A program made the translations under genes and the position numbers. Of a stretch of DNA of 48,799 nt, positions 15,935 to 25,000 are shown piece by piece. The notes beneath the pieces were generated by a model. The model saw nothing but the letters and a program-made list of their open reading frames with translations, was not told the origin of the DNA and did no database searches. The stretch is from NCBI GenBank assembly GCA_016302985.1, contig JAEDMN010000002.1, positions 1-48,799 on the forward strand. The letters are read 5' to 3'. Position 1 is the first letter of the stretch; every line of letters starts with the position of its first letter. This stretch comes from Kiritimatiellia bacterium. GTDB lineage: Bacteria > Verrucomicrobiota > Kiritimatiellia > RFP12 > UBA1067.

Positions 15935-16611
15935 TGACGGCTGCAGGATTCCGTTTCGAACAGGTTGCCGTCTGGCGGGCCTCGGCCGAGGCGCCGCGGC
16001 CGGACGTGTCCTTCGTGCCCCCGTTGGAGCGGCGCCGCCTGACGGGCGTCGAACGCGCCGCCCTGTCCGTGGCGTGGCGTGTGAAGGCCGAAGGGGAGGC
16101 CCCGGTCGTCTTCGCGTCCCGCTGGGGCGAGATCGGCGTCACCGCGAAGCTGATGCGCCAGTTCCACGAGGACCGCGAGATGTCCCCCGCGGGCTTCTCC
16201 GCCTCCGTCCACAACGCGGCCCCCGGCGCGTTTTCACTTCTGACTCGCAACCACGCGCCCTACACGGCCGTCGCCGCGCGGGACCGTTCCCTGGAATGCG
16301 GCCTGCTCGAGGCCCTTGCGCTGCGTCGGAAGGCCGTGTTCGTCTATGCGGAGGAGGCGACGCCCGAACTCTACGCGCCGACCTTCGACGACCTGCAGGC
16401 CGGCTGTGCGGTGGCGGTGCGGCTGGCGCCGGCGGACGGCGGCTCCCCCTCGCGCACCGGGGACCGGTGCGCCCCCGGAACCGGCGGGGCCGTGCGCGCC
16501 GTCTTCCGGCATGCGGACCTGCCGGCGGCGTCCTTCGACGCGTTCGTGGACTTCCTGGAAGGGCGCGCGCCCGTGTTCGCGACGGCGGACTTCGAACTGG
16601 CGCGGGGGTGA
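15934..16611 (+). CDS. Beta-ketoacyl synthase N-terminal-like protein (aryl-polyene cluster type)
   Basis: 225 residues. The central region (FASRWGEIGVTAKLMRQF, MSPAGFSASVHNAAPGAFS) matches the short ketoacyl-synthase-like family Pfam calls Ketoacyl-synt_2. This family resembles the N-terminal half of a ketosynthase and lacks the C-terminal half with the catalytic histidines. Such proteins occur in aryl polyene and flexirubin clusters, perhaps as a partner or chain-length factor. Coupled by overlap to the upstream lipoprotein and one base from the acyltransferase downstream. No acyl carrier protein, dehydratase or ketoreductase lies nearby, so it probably partners with products encoded elsewhere. 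Confidence 0.75.
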   Translation: MTAAGFRFEQVAVWRASAEAPRPDVSFVPPLERRRLTGVERAALSVAWRVKAEGEAPVVFASRWGEIGVTAKLMRQFHEDREMSPAGFSASVHNAAPGAFSLLTRNHAPYTAVAARDRSLECGLLEALALRRKAVFVYAEEATPELYAPTFDDLQAGCAVAVRLAPADGGSPSRTGDRCAPGTGGAVRAVFRHADLPAASFDAFVDFLEGRAPVFATADFELARG

Positions 16612-16612
16612 G

Positions 16613-17341
16613 ATGCGTCTGCTGCGCAGTCTCCTCGCCGCCGTCTTCTTCGTCCTCTACGGCCTGGGCGGCCTGGTCATCGGCGGGCTGCTCTTCCCGC
16701 CGCTGTCGCTGCTGGGGCGCAGGCGGGCGATGCGGGCGCTCGTGCGGGCGAGCTGGCGGCTCTTCGTGTGGGGCGGACGGGTGACGGGTCTGTTCCGCGT
16801 GCGGATTTCGCCCGAGGACCGGCGCCGGCTGGCGTCCGCGCGCGGCGTCGTGGTCGTCGCGAACCACGTCTCGCTCATCGACATCGTCGTCCTCATGTCC
16901 ATCCTGCCCGACGCGACGGCGGTCGCAAAGGCCGCCGCGCGGTCGAATTTCTTCTACTCGCTGATCGTTCGCGGCGTCTTCCTCGTGAACGACGATCCCG
17001 TCGGCGTGCTGGGCGACGCGAAGGCGCTGCTCGTGGCCGGAACCTCCCTCGTCGTCTTCCCGGAGGGGACGCGGGTTCCTGCCGATGCGCCCGGGCGCAA
17101 GCTCCGGCGCGGCGCGGCCCAGATCGCGCTGCACGCGGGCGTACCGCTGCTGCCTGTCTTCATCGAGGTCGAGCCGCCGGTGCTCGCGAAGGGCCAGCCC
17201 TGGTTCGATGTCGCGGACCGCACGATCTCCTGGACGCTCCGCCTGCGCGAGGAGATCCCCGTCTCCCCCGCGGCCGGCTCGGGCACGCATGCCGCGGCCG
17301 TCTCGCTCACCCAGGCCATTTATGATAGACTATGGCCATGA
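16613..17341 (+). CDS. PlsC-type 1-acyl-glycerol-3-phosphate acyltransferase-like protein
   Basis: 242 residues. One or two N-terminal membrane helices (about 5-35), then the acyltransferase motif H-x4-D (His85 to Asp90, NHVSLID) and FPEGTR at 149-154. It transfers acyl groups at the membrane. By sequence it could make phosphatidic acid, but acyltransferases of this form are also standard in aryl polyene clusters, and the neighbours favour that setting. Its last codons overlap the promoter and start of the DUF3261 lipoprotein gene. Confidence 0.82.
   Translation: MRLLRSLLAAVFFVLYGLGGLVIGGLLFPPLSLLGRRRAMRALVRASWRLFVWGGRVTGLFRVRISPEDRRRLASARGVVVVANHVSLIDIVVLMSILPDATAVAKAAARSNFFYSLIVRGVFLVNDDPVGVLGDAKALLVAGTSLVVFPEGTRVPADAPGRKLRRGAAQIALHAGVPLLPVFIEVEPPVLAKGQPWFDVADRTISWTLRLREEIPVSPAAGSGTHAAAVSLTQAIYDRLWP
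17323..17331 (+). promoter_or_regulatory. Extended -10 promoter inside the acyltransferase gene (leaderless geometry)
   Basis: TG (17323-17324), A, TAGACT (17326-17331), six bases, ATG at 17338. The element lies in the final codons of the upstream gene, giving the DUF3261 gene its own possible start within the operon. Confidence 0.6.
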
Positions 17342-17898
17342 GGATCCTCGGTTTCCTGCTTGCGGCCCTGTTCCTGGCCGGATGTTCCACGACGACCCTG
17401 CGTGCGCGCCCGCAGACGGTGCGCGCCGCCGGCGCGGAGCTTGACGCGACGCCGCTCGTCGAGGCCCTGCTGGACTGGAAGGGGACGCGCGTGCAGGCCG
17501 TGAATGGAGCCTGGCGCGACCGCGCGTTTCAGGCCCAGTGCGTGATGAAGGGCGACGGTTCGAAGCTCCGGGTCGTCTTCCTCGCGCCCCAGCTGCGCCT
17601 GGTCACGATCACCGTCACGCGGCCGCACGCCGTCCAGTGCGAACGCGCGCCGCAGATTCCGGATTCCTTCGAGCCCGAATACGCGCTGGCCGACCTGGCC
17701 TACGTGAACCTCGATACGCCGACGCTGCGGCGCGTCCTCGCGCCGGCTCTCCGCGTGGAGGAACGGGGGGACCTGCGCCGCATCCTCACCGCAGGCGGGG
17801 AACCGGTGGCGGAGGTCGTCCGTCCGGCGACGGGCGACTGGACGTTCCGCAATCTGGAGCACGGCTACACCTACACCCTGAAGACGATTGGGAACTGA
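17338..17898 (+). CDS. DUF3261-like lipoprotein of the aryl-polyene type
   Basis: 186 residues. The lipobox LFLAGC ends at Cys16 after a short hydrophobic signal. The mature domain (QAVNGAWRDRAFQAQCVMKG, LRVVFLAPQLRLVTITV) resembles DUF3261, a lipoprotein family found mainly in aryl polyene clusters and probably involved in moving the lipid product to the outer membrane. The ATG at 17338 is preferred over 17332 because it lies six bases from the -10 element and gives a conventional lipoprotein signal. It is followed two bases later by the KAS III gene. Confidence 0.68.
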   Translation: MRILGFLLAALFLAGCSTTTLRARPQTVRAAGAELDATPLVEALLDWKGTRVQAVNGAWRDRAFQAQCVMKGDGSKLRVVFLAPQLRLVTITVTRPHAVQCERAPQIPDSFEPEYALADLAYVNLDTPTLRRVLAPALRVEERGDLRRILTAGGEPVAEVVRPATGDWTFRNLEHGYTYTLKTIGN

Positions 17899-17900
17899 CG

Positions 17901-18842
17901 ATGGCGGAGCTGGCGAACCTGAGAATCGAGGCCGTGTGCGGCTGCGTGCCGGCGAATGTGGTCGACAACCTGGAGATGTGCACGGCCCTGGTCGGCGCGC
18001 CCAGGGCCGCGGCGATCGTCAAGTCGACGGGATTCCCTTTCCGCCGTGTGCTGACGCCGGGGCGGACCGTGTTCGACCTCCTGCTGCCCGTCGCCCGGCA
18101 GGTGCTCGCGGGCGTGGATCCGGCCACCGTCGGCGGCGTGGTCGCGGTCAGCTTTTCCTCGCCCTCCCGCTTCCCGGCGCTGTCCGTCAGACTGCAGCAT
18201 GTGCTCGGTCTGCCCGCGGACGTCGCGGCGCTCGACCTGCAGCTGGCGTGCGCCGGCTGGCCCTACGGGCTCTTCGTCGCGGGGCAGCTCGCCGCCGCGA
18301 CGGGGCGCCGCGTGTTGCTCGTGGACGGGGACGCGCAGTCTGCGCACGTGGACGTGGCGGATGTCAACACGCTCGCGGTCATGTCCGACGCCGCGGCCGC
18401 GACGCTCGTCTCCGCCACGGGCGGGGCCCCCGCGCGCTTCGCCTTCCTGACGGATGGCGCCGGCGGGGACGTCCTCTCCTGCGGTCCCGACGGAAAGATC
18501 CGCATGGACGGCTTCGGGGTCTTCCGCTTCGTGGCGGGGCCCGTGACGGGCTTCCTCGGAAACTTCCTGAAGACGCTGCCGTCCGTGCCGGACCTCTTCG
18601 CACCCCACCAGGCGAACATGTACATGGTGCGTCAGATGGCGAAGTCGCTCGGGCTTGCCGACAGGCTGGTGACGAGCGGCGAACGCTTCGGGAATCCCGG
18701 TTCGTGCTCCGTCGGCCTCACGCTCGCCGCGAACGGAGGTTCCGGCCGGGCGCTGCTCGCGGGGTTCGGCGCGGGCCTCGCGGCGTCCGCCGCCTGGGTC
18801 GAGCTGCCGCCGGACTGCCGTCGCGGCGTGCTGGAAATTTAA
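17901..18842 (+). CDS. 3-oxoacyl-ACP synthase III-like enzyme (KAS III)
   Basis: 313 residues with thiolase fold. The catalytic triad is present: Cys117 in LACAGWPYG, His236 in PHQANMYM and Asn265 in FGNPGSCS. It condenses an acyl-CoA starter with malonyl-ACP. Its place after a DUF3261 lipoprotein, a PlsC-type protein and a KS-like protein suggests a specialised lipid or polyene rather than housekeeping FabH, though with no other fabH in view this cannot be excluded. Ten bases separate it from apt. Confidence 0.82.
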   Translation: MAELANLRIEAVCGCVPANVVDNLEMCTALVGAPRAAAIVKSTGFPFRRVLTPGRTVFDLLLPVARQVLAGVDPATVGGVVAVSFSSPSRFPALSVRLQHVLGLPADVAALDLQLACAGWPYGLFVAGQLAAATGRRVLLVDGDAQSAHVDVADVNTLAVMSDAAAATLVSATGGAPARFAFLTDGAGGDVLSCGPDGKIRMDGFGVFRFVAGPVTGFLGNFLKTLPSVPDLFAPHQANMYMVRQMAKSLGLADRLVTSGERFGNPGSCSVGLTLAANGGSGRALLAGFGAGLAASAAWVELPPDCRRGVLEI

Positions 18843-18852
18843 GGAAAAGCAG

Positions 18853-19380
18853 ATGGACAAGAAACTTGAAGACTACGTGATTTCGATCCCGGACTTCCCG
18901 AAGCCCGGCATCCTGTTCCGCGACGTGACGGGCGTGATCGGGGACCCCGTCGGATTCCGCCTCGCCGTCGACGCGCTCTGCCGGCGCCTGGAGGGCGTGG
19001 CGTTCGACCTCGTCGCCGGCATGGAGTCCCGCGGCTTCATCTTCGGCGCGCCCGTGGCCTGCCGGCTCGGGAAGGGCTTCCTGCCCGTGCGCAAGCCGGG
19101 GAAGCTGCCCCGCGCGACCGTCTCCGAAAGCTACGCGCTCGAGTACGGCACCGCCACGCTCGAGATCCACCGGGATGACATCCGGCCCGGACAGAAGGTC
19201 GTGCTCGTGGACGACCTGCTGGCGACCGGCGGAACCGCCGCGGCCGCGGCGCGCCTGGTCGAACGCCTGGGCGGCACCGTCGTGAAGGTCCTCACGCTCA
19301 TCGAGCTCGTCGATCTCGGCGGGCGCGCGCGTCTTTCCCACTACCCCGTCGACTCCGTCGTCGGCTTCCCCGGACATTGA
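18853..19380 (+). CDS. apt: Adenine phosphoribosyltransferase
   Basis: 175 residues, standard length. IPDFPKPGILFRD (12-24) is the APT N-terminal signature, and VVLVDDLLATGG (116-127) is the PRPP-binding loop. It salvages adenine to AMP in the cytoplasm. A GGAAAAGCAG ribosome binding site precedes the ATG. Its stop is five bases from the ATG of the rRNA methyltransferase, or overlaps an alternative TTG start at 19377. Confidence 0.94.
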   Translation: MDKKLEDYVISIPDFPKPGILFRDVTGVIGDPVGFRLAVDALCRRLEGVAFDLVAGMESRGFIFGAPVACRLGKGFLPVRKPGKLPRATVSESYALEYGTATLEIHRDDIRPGQKVVLVDDLLATGGTAAAAARLVERLGGTVVKVLTLIELVDLGGRARLSHYPVDSVVGFPGH

Positions 19381-19385
19381 TTGCC

Positions 19386-20612
19386 ATGACTGTCACGCTG
19401 AAGATCGAGAAGAACGTGTATGGCGGGGACGGCCTCGGCCGTCTCGGCGACGGACGCGTGTGCTTCGTCCCCGGCGCCTTCGCGGGCGAGACCGTGAAGG
19501 TCGAGCTGGTCGAACAGAAGAAGAAGTTCGTGAAGGCGCGCCTGGTCGGGATCGAAAGCGCCTCGCCCGACCGCGTCGAGCCGGGACCGACCGTGCCCGG
19601 CATGGTGTACGCGGGCGTCGCGTACCCGGCCGAGGTCCGCATGAAGCAGGATCAGCTCGAGAACTTCCTCCGGAAGGTCTCGAAGACCGTGCTGCCGCTG
19701 GACGTCGTGCCGGCGCCCCGTCCCCAGAACTACCGCAACAAGGTGGTCTACCATACTGAACGGCGGGACGGCCGCTGGGTGCTCGGCTACCGCACGGAGC
19801 CCGAGCACCGCGTGGTCGACGTGCTCCAGGACCCGCTCGCCTGTCCGGAGATCAACGCGGAGCTCCCCGCGATCCGCGCGAGCGTCTTCGCTCTGCTGAC
19901 GCAGGGGCCCCGTGCGGTGCGCCAGAGCGCGAAGAGCGCGGAGAACGTGACGGTCCGCTGGACGGCGATCGACGGCGTCAAGTGGTGGATGGGCGACGCG
20001 CCGCAGGGCGTCGAGCTGCACGAGACGACGGACGGGCGCCGCTTCCGCGTGTCGGCGGACGGCTTCTACCAGGTCAACCCGGTCGTCGGGGACATGCTGG
20101 TGAAGGCCGTGCGCGAGGCGTACGCGGACGGCGCGGCCGAGGCCGCGCATCTCCTTGACCTGTACTGCGGCGTGGGCGTGTTCGGCCTCTGCTGCCTCGC
20201 GGGCGGCGCGGCGCCGGACGGCGTGGAGCGCCGGCTGGTCGGCATCGAGTCCGGCCGGTCCGCCGTCGCGAGTGCGAAGCGCAACGCCGAGGCGATGGGC
20301 GTGAAGGGCAACTTCTTCTGCGAACGCGTCGGCGCGAGCCTGAGCCGCATCAAGGTCGGTCCGCACCACACGGTGATCGTCGACCCGCCGCGCGGCGGGA
20401 TGGAGCCGAACGTCCCCGGCTGGCTCGCGAACCGGCCGGCGAAGCGGCTCTTCTACGTGAGCTGCGACCCGGCGACGCTCGTGCGCGACCTGACGACGCT
20501 CGTCAGGACGTACGAGATCAAGCGCGTGAAGCTCTTCGACATGTTCCCGCGGACGGCGCGCTTCGAGACGTTCGTCCAGCTGGAACGCCGCGCGGCGGCC
20601 CGTCAGGCCTGA
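19386..20612 (+). CDS. 23S rRNA (uracil-5-)-methyltransferase, RumA/RlmD-like
   Basis: 408 residues from ATG 19386; TTG 19377 would add three. An N-terminal TRAM RNA-binding domain (about 1-55) precedes the class I methyltransferase domain: LLDLYCGVGVFG, DPPRGG, and YVSCDPATL with the catalytic cysteine. These enzymes make 5-methyluridine in 23S rRNA or tRNA. The cysteine cluster that binds Fe-S in E. coli RlmD is not visible after the TRAM domain, so the exact target base is uncertain. Its 3' end overlaps the convergent DUF5009 gene by ten bases within a perfect palindrome (20601-20614). Confidence 0.85.
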   Translation: MTVTLKIEKNVYGGDGLGRLGDGRVCFVPGAFAGETVKVELVEQKKKFVKARLVGIESASPDRVEPGPTVPGMVYAGVAYPAEVRMKQDQLENFLRKVSKTVLPLDVVPAPRPQNYRNKVVYHTERRDGRWVLGYRTEPEHRVVDVLQDPLACPEINAELPAIRASVFALLTQGPRAVRQSAKSAENVTVRWTAIDGVKWWMGDAPQGVELHETTDGRRFRVSADGFYQVNPVVGDMLVKAVREAYADGAAEAAHLLDLYCGVGVFGLCCLAGGAAPDGVERRLVGIESGRSAVASAKRNAEAMGVKGNFFCERVGASLSRIKVGPHHTVIVDPPRGGMEPNVPGWLANRPAKRLFYVSCDPATLVRDLTTLVRTYEIKRVKLFDMFPRTARFETFVQLERRAAARQA

Positions 20613-22021
20613 CGCGGCTTCCGTTCGGCCGTCGGCGGCTCCTGCTCCGGCTTCCGGTGAAGCTGCAGGCGGACCTTGGCGGCCATTTTCGGCCCCGCCG
20701 ATGCGGGCTCGGCCGGCTCCGGTGCGGGCTCCGCGCCCGCCACGCCGGGGAGGCGGTAGCGGTCCGCCACGGCGCCGTTTCCGCCGTTCCACGCCGCGCG
20801 GGGTGCCGTCGCCGCATCAGGGGCGCCGTCGTCCCACTCGGTCGCCCCGGCTGCGGGCGCGGTGCGCAGGCGGCGGCGGATCCAGAGGACGAGCGTGAGG
20901 AGGGCGGCCGTCGCGACTGCGACGACGAGGCCCTGGACGTCCTGGAAATGCTGGACCTGCTCGGGGGACAGGCCCTGCGCGTCGGCACCCATCAGGTGCG
21001 GCACGCCGCGGACGACGGCCACGGCGGCCTGGTTGAGGGCATCCCGGAAGAAGTGGCTCGCCATGTAGGCCGTCAGCGCGCACTGGCCGAAAAGCGTGAA
21101 GAGCCCGAGGCCGGCGCGGAACTTCGCGATGTCCGCGACCACGTAGAGCGATGCGAGGAGGAGCGTGCTCCAGCCCATCGCCTGGCAGGTGAAGCTCGCG
21201 GTGTAGATGTGCTTGATCGGCGGGACGACCGGGACGAGCGCCCAGCCAAGCCCGAGGAGGACCGCGCCGGCGAGGAAGAGGACGAGGGCCTTGCGACGGG
21301 GCTCCCAGGCGCCGCGCAGGATTTCCGCGCACTGCGCGCCGCAGAGCGTCATCGCGCCGAACATGAGGCTCGTCAGCCACCAGGTGTAGTGGAACTTGCT
21401 CGAACCGGCGACGGTTTCGGCGGTCAGTCCGGCGATGCCCCGCGCAATCTCGCTGGACGGCGGCAGAAGGGCGGCCAGCACCTTCTTCTCGACGATGAAG
21501 GCGAAGTTGCCCGTGGTCGAGTAGTCGCCGAGGAAGTGGAGAAGCGCGCCGTAGACCGCCGCGAGGAGGACGGGGGCGAGGATTCGGACGGCGCGGACGG
21601 GAATCGCGAAGACGACGGCCGCGACGAGGTAGCCGGCGGCGATTGACTGGAGGGTGTTGCTATAGGGGTAGATTCGGTTCACGTCGAGCGTGGCGAGGTC
21701 GCCCTGGACGAGGAGTCCGCAGAACCAGAGGAAGGCGACGCGCAGGGCGACGTGCTTCCAGTAGGACGCCGTGGGCCTCCCCGCCTCCATGCGCTTCGAC
21801 AGGGCGAAGGGGACGGCTGCGCCGCACATGAAGATGAAGAGCGGCATGATGATGTCCCAGAGCGTGAACCCGCCCCACGGGTGCTTGAACTGCCGCGTCA
21901 CGGCTTGCGAGAACGGCGTCAGGCGGTGAAGGGCCCAGAAGAGGGGGCCGACGACCGTCAAAAGGAACATGTCGAGCCCGCGCAGGAGGTCGAGCGAAAA
22001 GAGCCTTCCGTTGTTTTTCAT
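20603..22021 (-). CDS. DUF5009/HGSNAT-like membrane acyltransferase
   Basis: 472 residues, about ten transmembrane helices. RLFSLDLLRGLDMFLL at the N-terminus, and the HPWGGFTLWDIIMPLFIFMCG block that follows, match the bacterial relatives of heparan-alpha-glucosaminide N-acetyltransferase. These probably move acetyl groups across the membrane to a sugar. The C-terminal 80 residues form a Pro/Ala-rich cytoplasmic tail. Many Bacteroidetes and Verrucomicrobia carry such proteins in glycan loci, and it is divergent from the CotH gene here. It starts six bases after an extended -10 element, so the mRNA is probably leaderless. Confidence 0.8.
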   Translation of the reverse strand: MKNNGRLFSLDLLRGLDMFLLTVVGPLFWALHRLTPFSQAVTRQFKHPWGGFTLWDIIMPLFIFMCGAAVPFALSKRMEAGRPTASYWKHVALRVAFLWFCGLLVQGDLATLDVNRIYPYSNTLQSIAAGYLVAAVVFAIPVRAVRILAPVLLAAVYGALLHFLGDYSTTGNFAFIVEKKVLAALLPPSSEIARGIAGLTAETVAGSSKFHYTWWLTSLMFGAMTLCGAQCAEILRGAWEPRRKALVLFLAGAVLLGLGWALVPVVPPIKHIYTASFTCQAMGWSTLLLASLYVVADIAKFRAGLGLFTLFGQCALTAYMASHFFRDALNQAAVAVVRGVPHLMGADAQGLSPEQVQHFQDVQGLVVAVATAALLTLVLWIRRRLRTAPAAGATEWDDGAPDAATAPRAAWNGGNGAVADRYRLPGVAGAEPAPEPAEPASAGPKMAAKVRLQLHRKPEQEPPTAERKPRQA

Positions 22022-22027
22022 ATCCCC

Positions 22028-22036
22028 ATTCTAGCA
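22028..22036 (-). promoter_or_regulatory. Extended -10 promoter of the DUF5009 gene (leaderless geometry)
   Basis: On the minus strand: TG, C, TAGAAT (22033 to 22028), six bases, ATG whose first base is 22021. This is the same spacing as the plus-strand cases at 3078, 5157 and 17338. Confidence 0.7.
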
Positions 22037-22054
22037 CATCCGCACGGTTATGTG

Positions 22055-22063
22055 TGATATACT
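22055..22063 (+). promoter_or_regulatory. Extended -10 promoter of the CotH gene
   Basis: TG (22055-22056), A, TATACT (22058-22063). The start codon is 27 bases further on and is preceded by GGGGG, so this transcript has a conventional short leader. It is divergent to the DUF5009 promoter; the two -10 boxes are only about 20 bp apart, so occupancy may be mutually exclusive. Confidence 0.7.
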
Positions 22064-22090
22064 AGGCCAAATGCACGATGGGGGTTCCAG

Positions 22091-25000
22091 ATGAAGATTA
22101 CAGCTGCCGCATGTTTCGCGCTCCTCTCCGGCCTGTCCGTCGCCGGTGGGGGGGACGCCACGGTCCAGACGCCCTGGTTCGACGAGACCTACACGTCGTT
22201 CAAGGTCGAACGCGCCGACAAGTGGGTGACGGACGCAGGCGCCTGGCGCAGGAGCGCGACCGACCAGACCGTCTTCTCGAACCAGGTCATGCACCTCGAC
22301 ACGCGCGGGAACGACTTCCTGCTCGAGCCGGGCCCCTACAGGACGAGCACGAAGAACCAGGCCGTCGCGGTGACGAGCCGCATGACGTTCGTCGCCTGCC
22401 GCGACGGCGAGGAGTGGAGCTACACGAACGCCACGCCGCACGCCGCGATCGCGATGCGCTACGTCGCCGAAACGGACTCCCTGACGTTCATCGGCTGGAA
22501 GGCGACGCGCGACGGCAGCGTGATCAAGGGCCGCTGGCTCGACCTCTCCGCGCCCGGCGTGACGCCCGTCGAGAACACGTACTACGACGTGACGATCGAC
22601 AGCGACTACTCGTGCATCCCCACGCGCGTGCGCTATTCCGTGAACGGCCAGGTGCTGGCGTCCGCGGACGGCGAGACGTGGTTCTCCTCCCGAGGCGGCT
22701 CGCTCGACCCGTCCCAGGCGACGAAGCAGAACAAGTGCGCGAAGTACGTCGGTTTCCGCGGGCGGGGCGAAGTCGGCCGCGTGACGGGCGTCCAGACCGC
22801 GGCCCGAGCGGCCCGTGCGACGGTCGCGTTCAACGCGCTGTCGCGCCCGCGTCCCGGCAGCGTCGCCACCTTCTCCGTCTCCACGAACGACGGACAGGCG
22901 TTGACGGGCGACCTGAGCTATTCCTGGTACCTGGTCGACGCGGCCGGCATGCGTCAGCCCGCGAAGGCGGGCGAGACGGGCGCCTCCTACACGCTCGCGG
23001 CGGACGACTTCGGGCACTGGGTCGCGGTGGACGTCGCGGACGCGAACGGCTATGCCGGCACGGGGCGCTTCTGGTTCAGCAATCTGCCCGTGGTCTACAT
23101 GGACGTCGGCACGGCGGACGGCTACGAGATGTCGGACGACGGGACGGCGCAGCTCAACACGACCTACTTCTGGGCCGACGAGGGCGACAACTTCACGGCG
23201 CTCAAGGTCGAGGCGGGGGCGGATCTCGCCCCAATCCGCGAGCAGTACGGCAATCTCTTCGTCGAGAAGACGGTCATGACCTGGCCCTCCAGCAAGAAGG
23301 AGACCCATGCCGGCAAGATCACGATCCTCGGCAACGGAGAGTATCCCGACCAGGTCTCCAACATGGACTTCACGATCCACGTGCGCGGCAACTCGACCGC
23401 CGGCGCGGACAAGAAACCCTACAAGATCAAGCTCGGCAAGAAGACGGACCTCTTCGGCCTCGGCGACGGCGTCAAGAACAAGCACTGGGTGCTGCTCGCG
23501 AACTGCTTCGACGAGTCGCTCATGCGCAACAAGCTCAGCTACGACCTCTCCGGGGTGCTGGGCGCGCCCGTCTGGATGAAGAGCGAGTGGGTGGACGTCG
23601 TGATGAACGGCCAGTACGTCGGCAACTACCAGCTCTGCCAGCACATCCGCGTCGGCGAGGACCGCATCCCGATCTACGAATGGGACGGCGGCAAGGTCGC
23701 CGAGAACGCGGCGGCCGTCTACTCCTGGCTCACGGCGGACGACGAGGCGGCCATCGACGCGCTGCTCGAGACGAACTGCACGTGGATCACCTCCGGCCGG
23801 TTCTCCTACGGTGGCACGAACTTCGTCATCTCCGCGAACAAGAAGGTCAAGGACACGCCGACGTTCGACAAGGACGGCAGCGCCCTCGTCTACTGGAAGG
23901 AATGGAACGGGGGCGTCGCGACGGGCGGCTACGTGTTCGAAATCGACCAGAAGAAGGTGAAGGGGGGCAGTTCGCCCGCGCCGTCGAACTTCATCCAGAA
24001 CAACAAGGGCGCGGCCGGCACGCTCCAGCTGAACGTCGCGATGAACACGCCCGAGTACGGCTTCACCAACCCGGCGATCAGCAACTTCGTGTGGGACGCC
24101 TGGTGGAACCTCGGCCAGGCCTGGATGTCCGGCACGGGCTGCAATGCGGACGGCGTGCACTATTCCGAACTCGCGGACGTCGACTCGATGGTCGCCTACT
24201 GGCTCTCGCAGTACCTGCCCGGCAACGACGACGCCGCGGCCTACAGTCGCTACGCCTACATGGACGTCGGCGGGAAGATGGTCTTCGCCCCGGCCTGGGA
24301 CTTCGACTACGGCCTCGGCTCGCTGCAGATCCGCATTCGCTCCGCCGCGACGACGAACGTCGACGGCCGTGTGACCTACGCGCCCATCCAGCCGGAGAAG
24401 TGGATCCCCGGCGGCGGCAGCGCCAACTTCATGGCGACCTGGACGCAGGACCCCTATTTCGTCTTCCGGCTGCGCGAGAAGTACCTCGCAATACGCGGCT
24501 ATCTGGCCGACATGGTGAAGGACGGCGGTCTGATCGACTCGTACATCGAGAAGCTCGGACCCTCGGCCCGCGCGAACGACCTGCGCTGGAACAACCGCAT
24601 CGGCTTCTTCGGCGACGCGAACGAGCCCGGCGACGTGGCGGTGCTCCGCGAATTCCTGACGCGCCGCTTCGCCTGGTTCGACCAGAAGTTCGCGACGGTC
24701 GGCATCGCGGTCTCCAATGTCTCGCAGTGCACGTACGCCTTCACGAAGCTGCACTACGCCCGCAGCGCGGAGCTCCTGCCCGCCTTCGCCGACGCGGAGC
24801 CGAACGCCGCGTCCGTCGAGACAGACGTCGTCGATGTCGGCACGAAGCTTGCGCGCGCGCCCGTCGCCGTGTCCGTCGCCGTGCCGGCGTCCGACGCGAA
24901 GTCGCTGGACGTCCACGTCAACGGAATCTTCCGCGGCTCCACGCCCGTTTCGTCCGGATCTGCGCGGATCTACCTATCCCCCGACGCCCTCGAGACGGGG

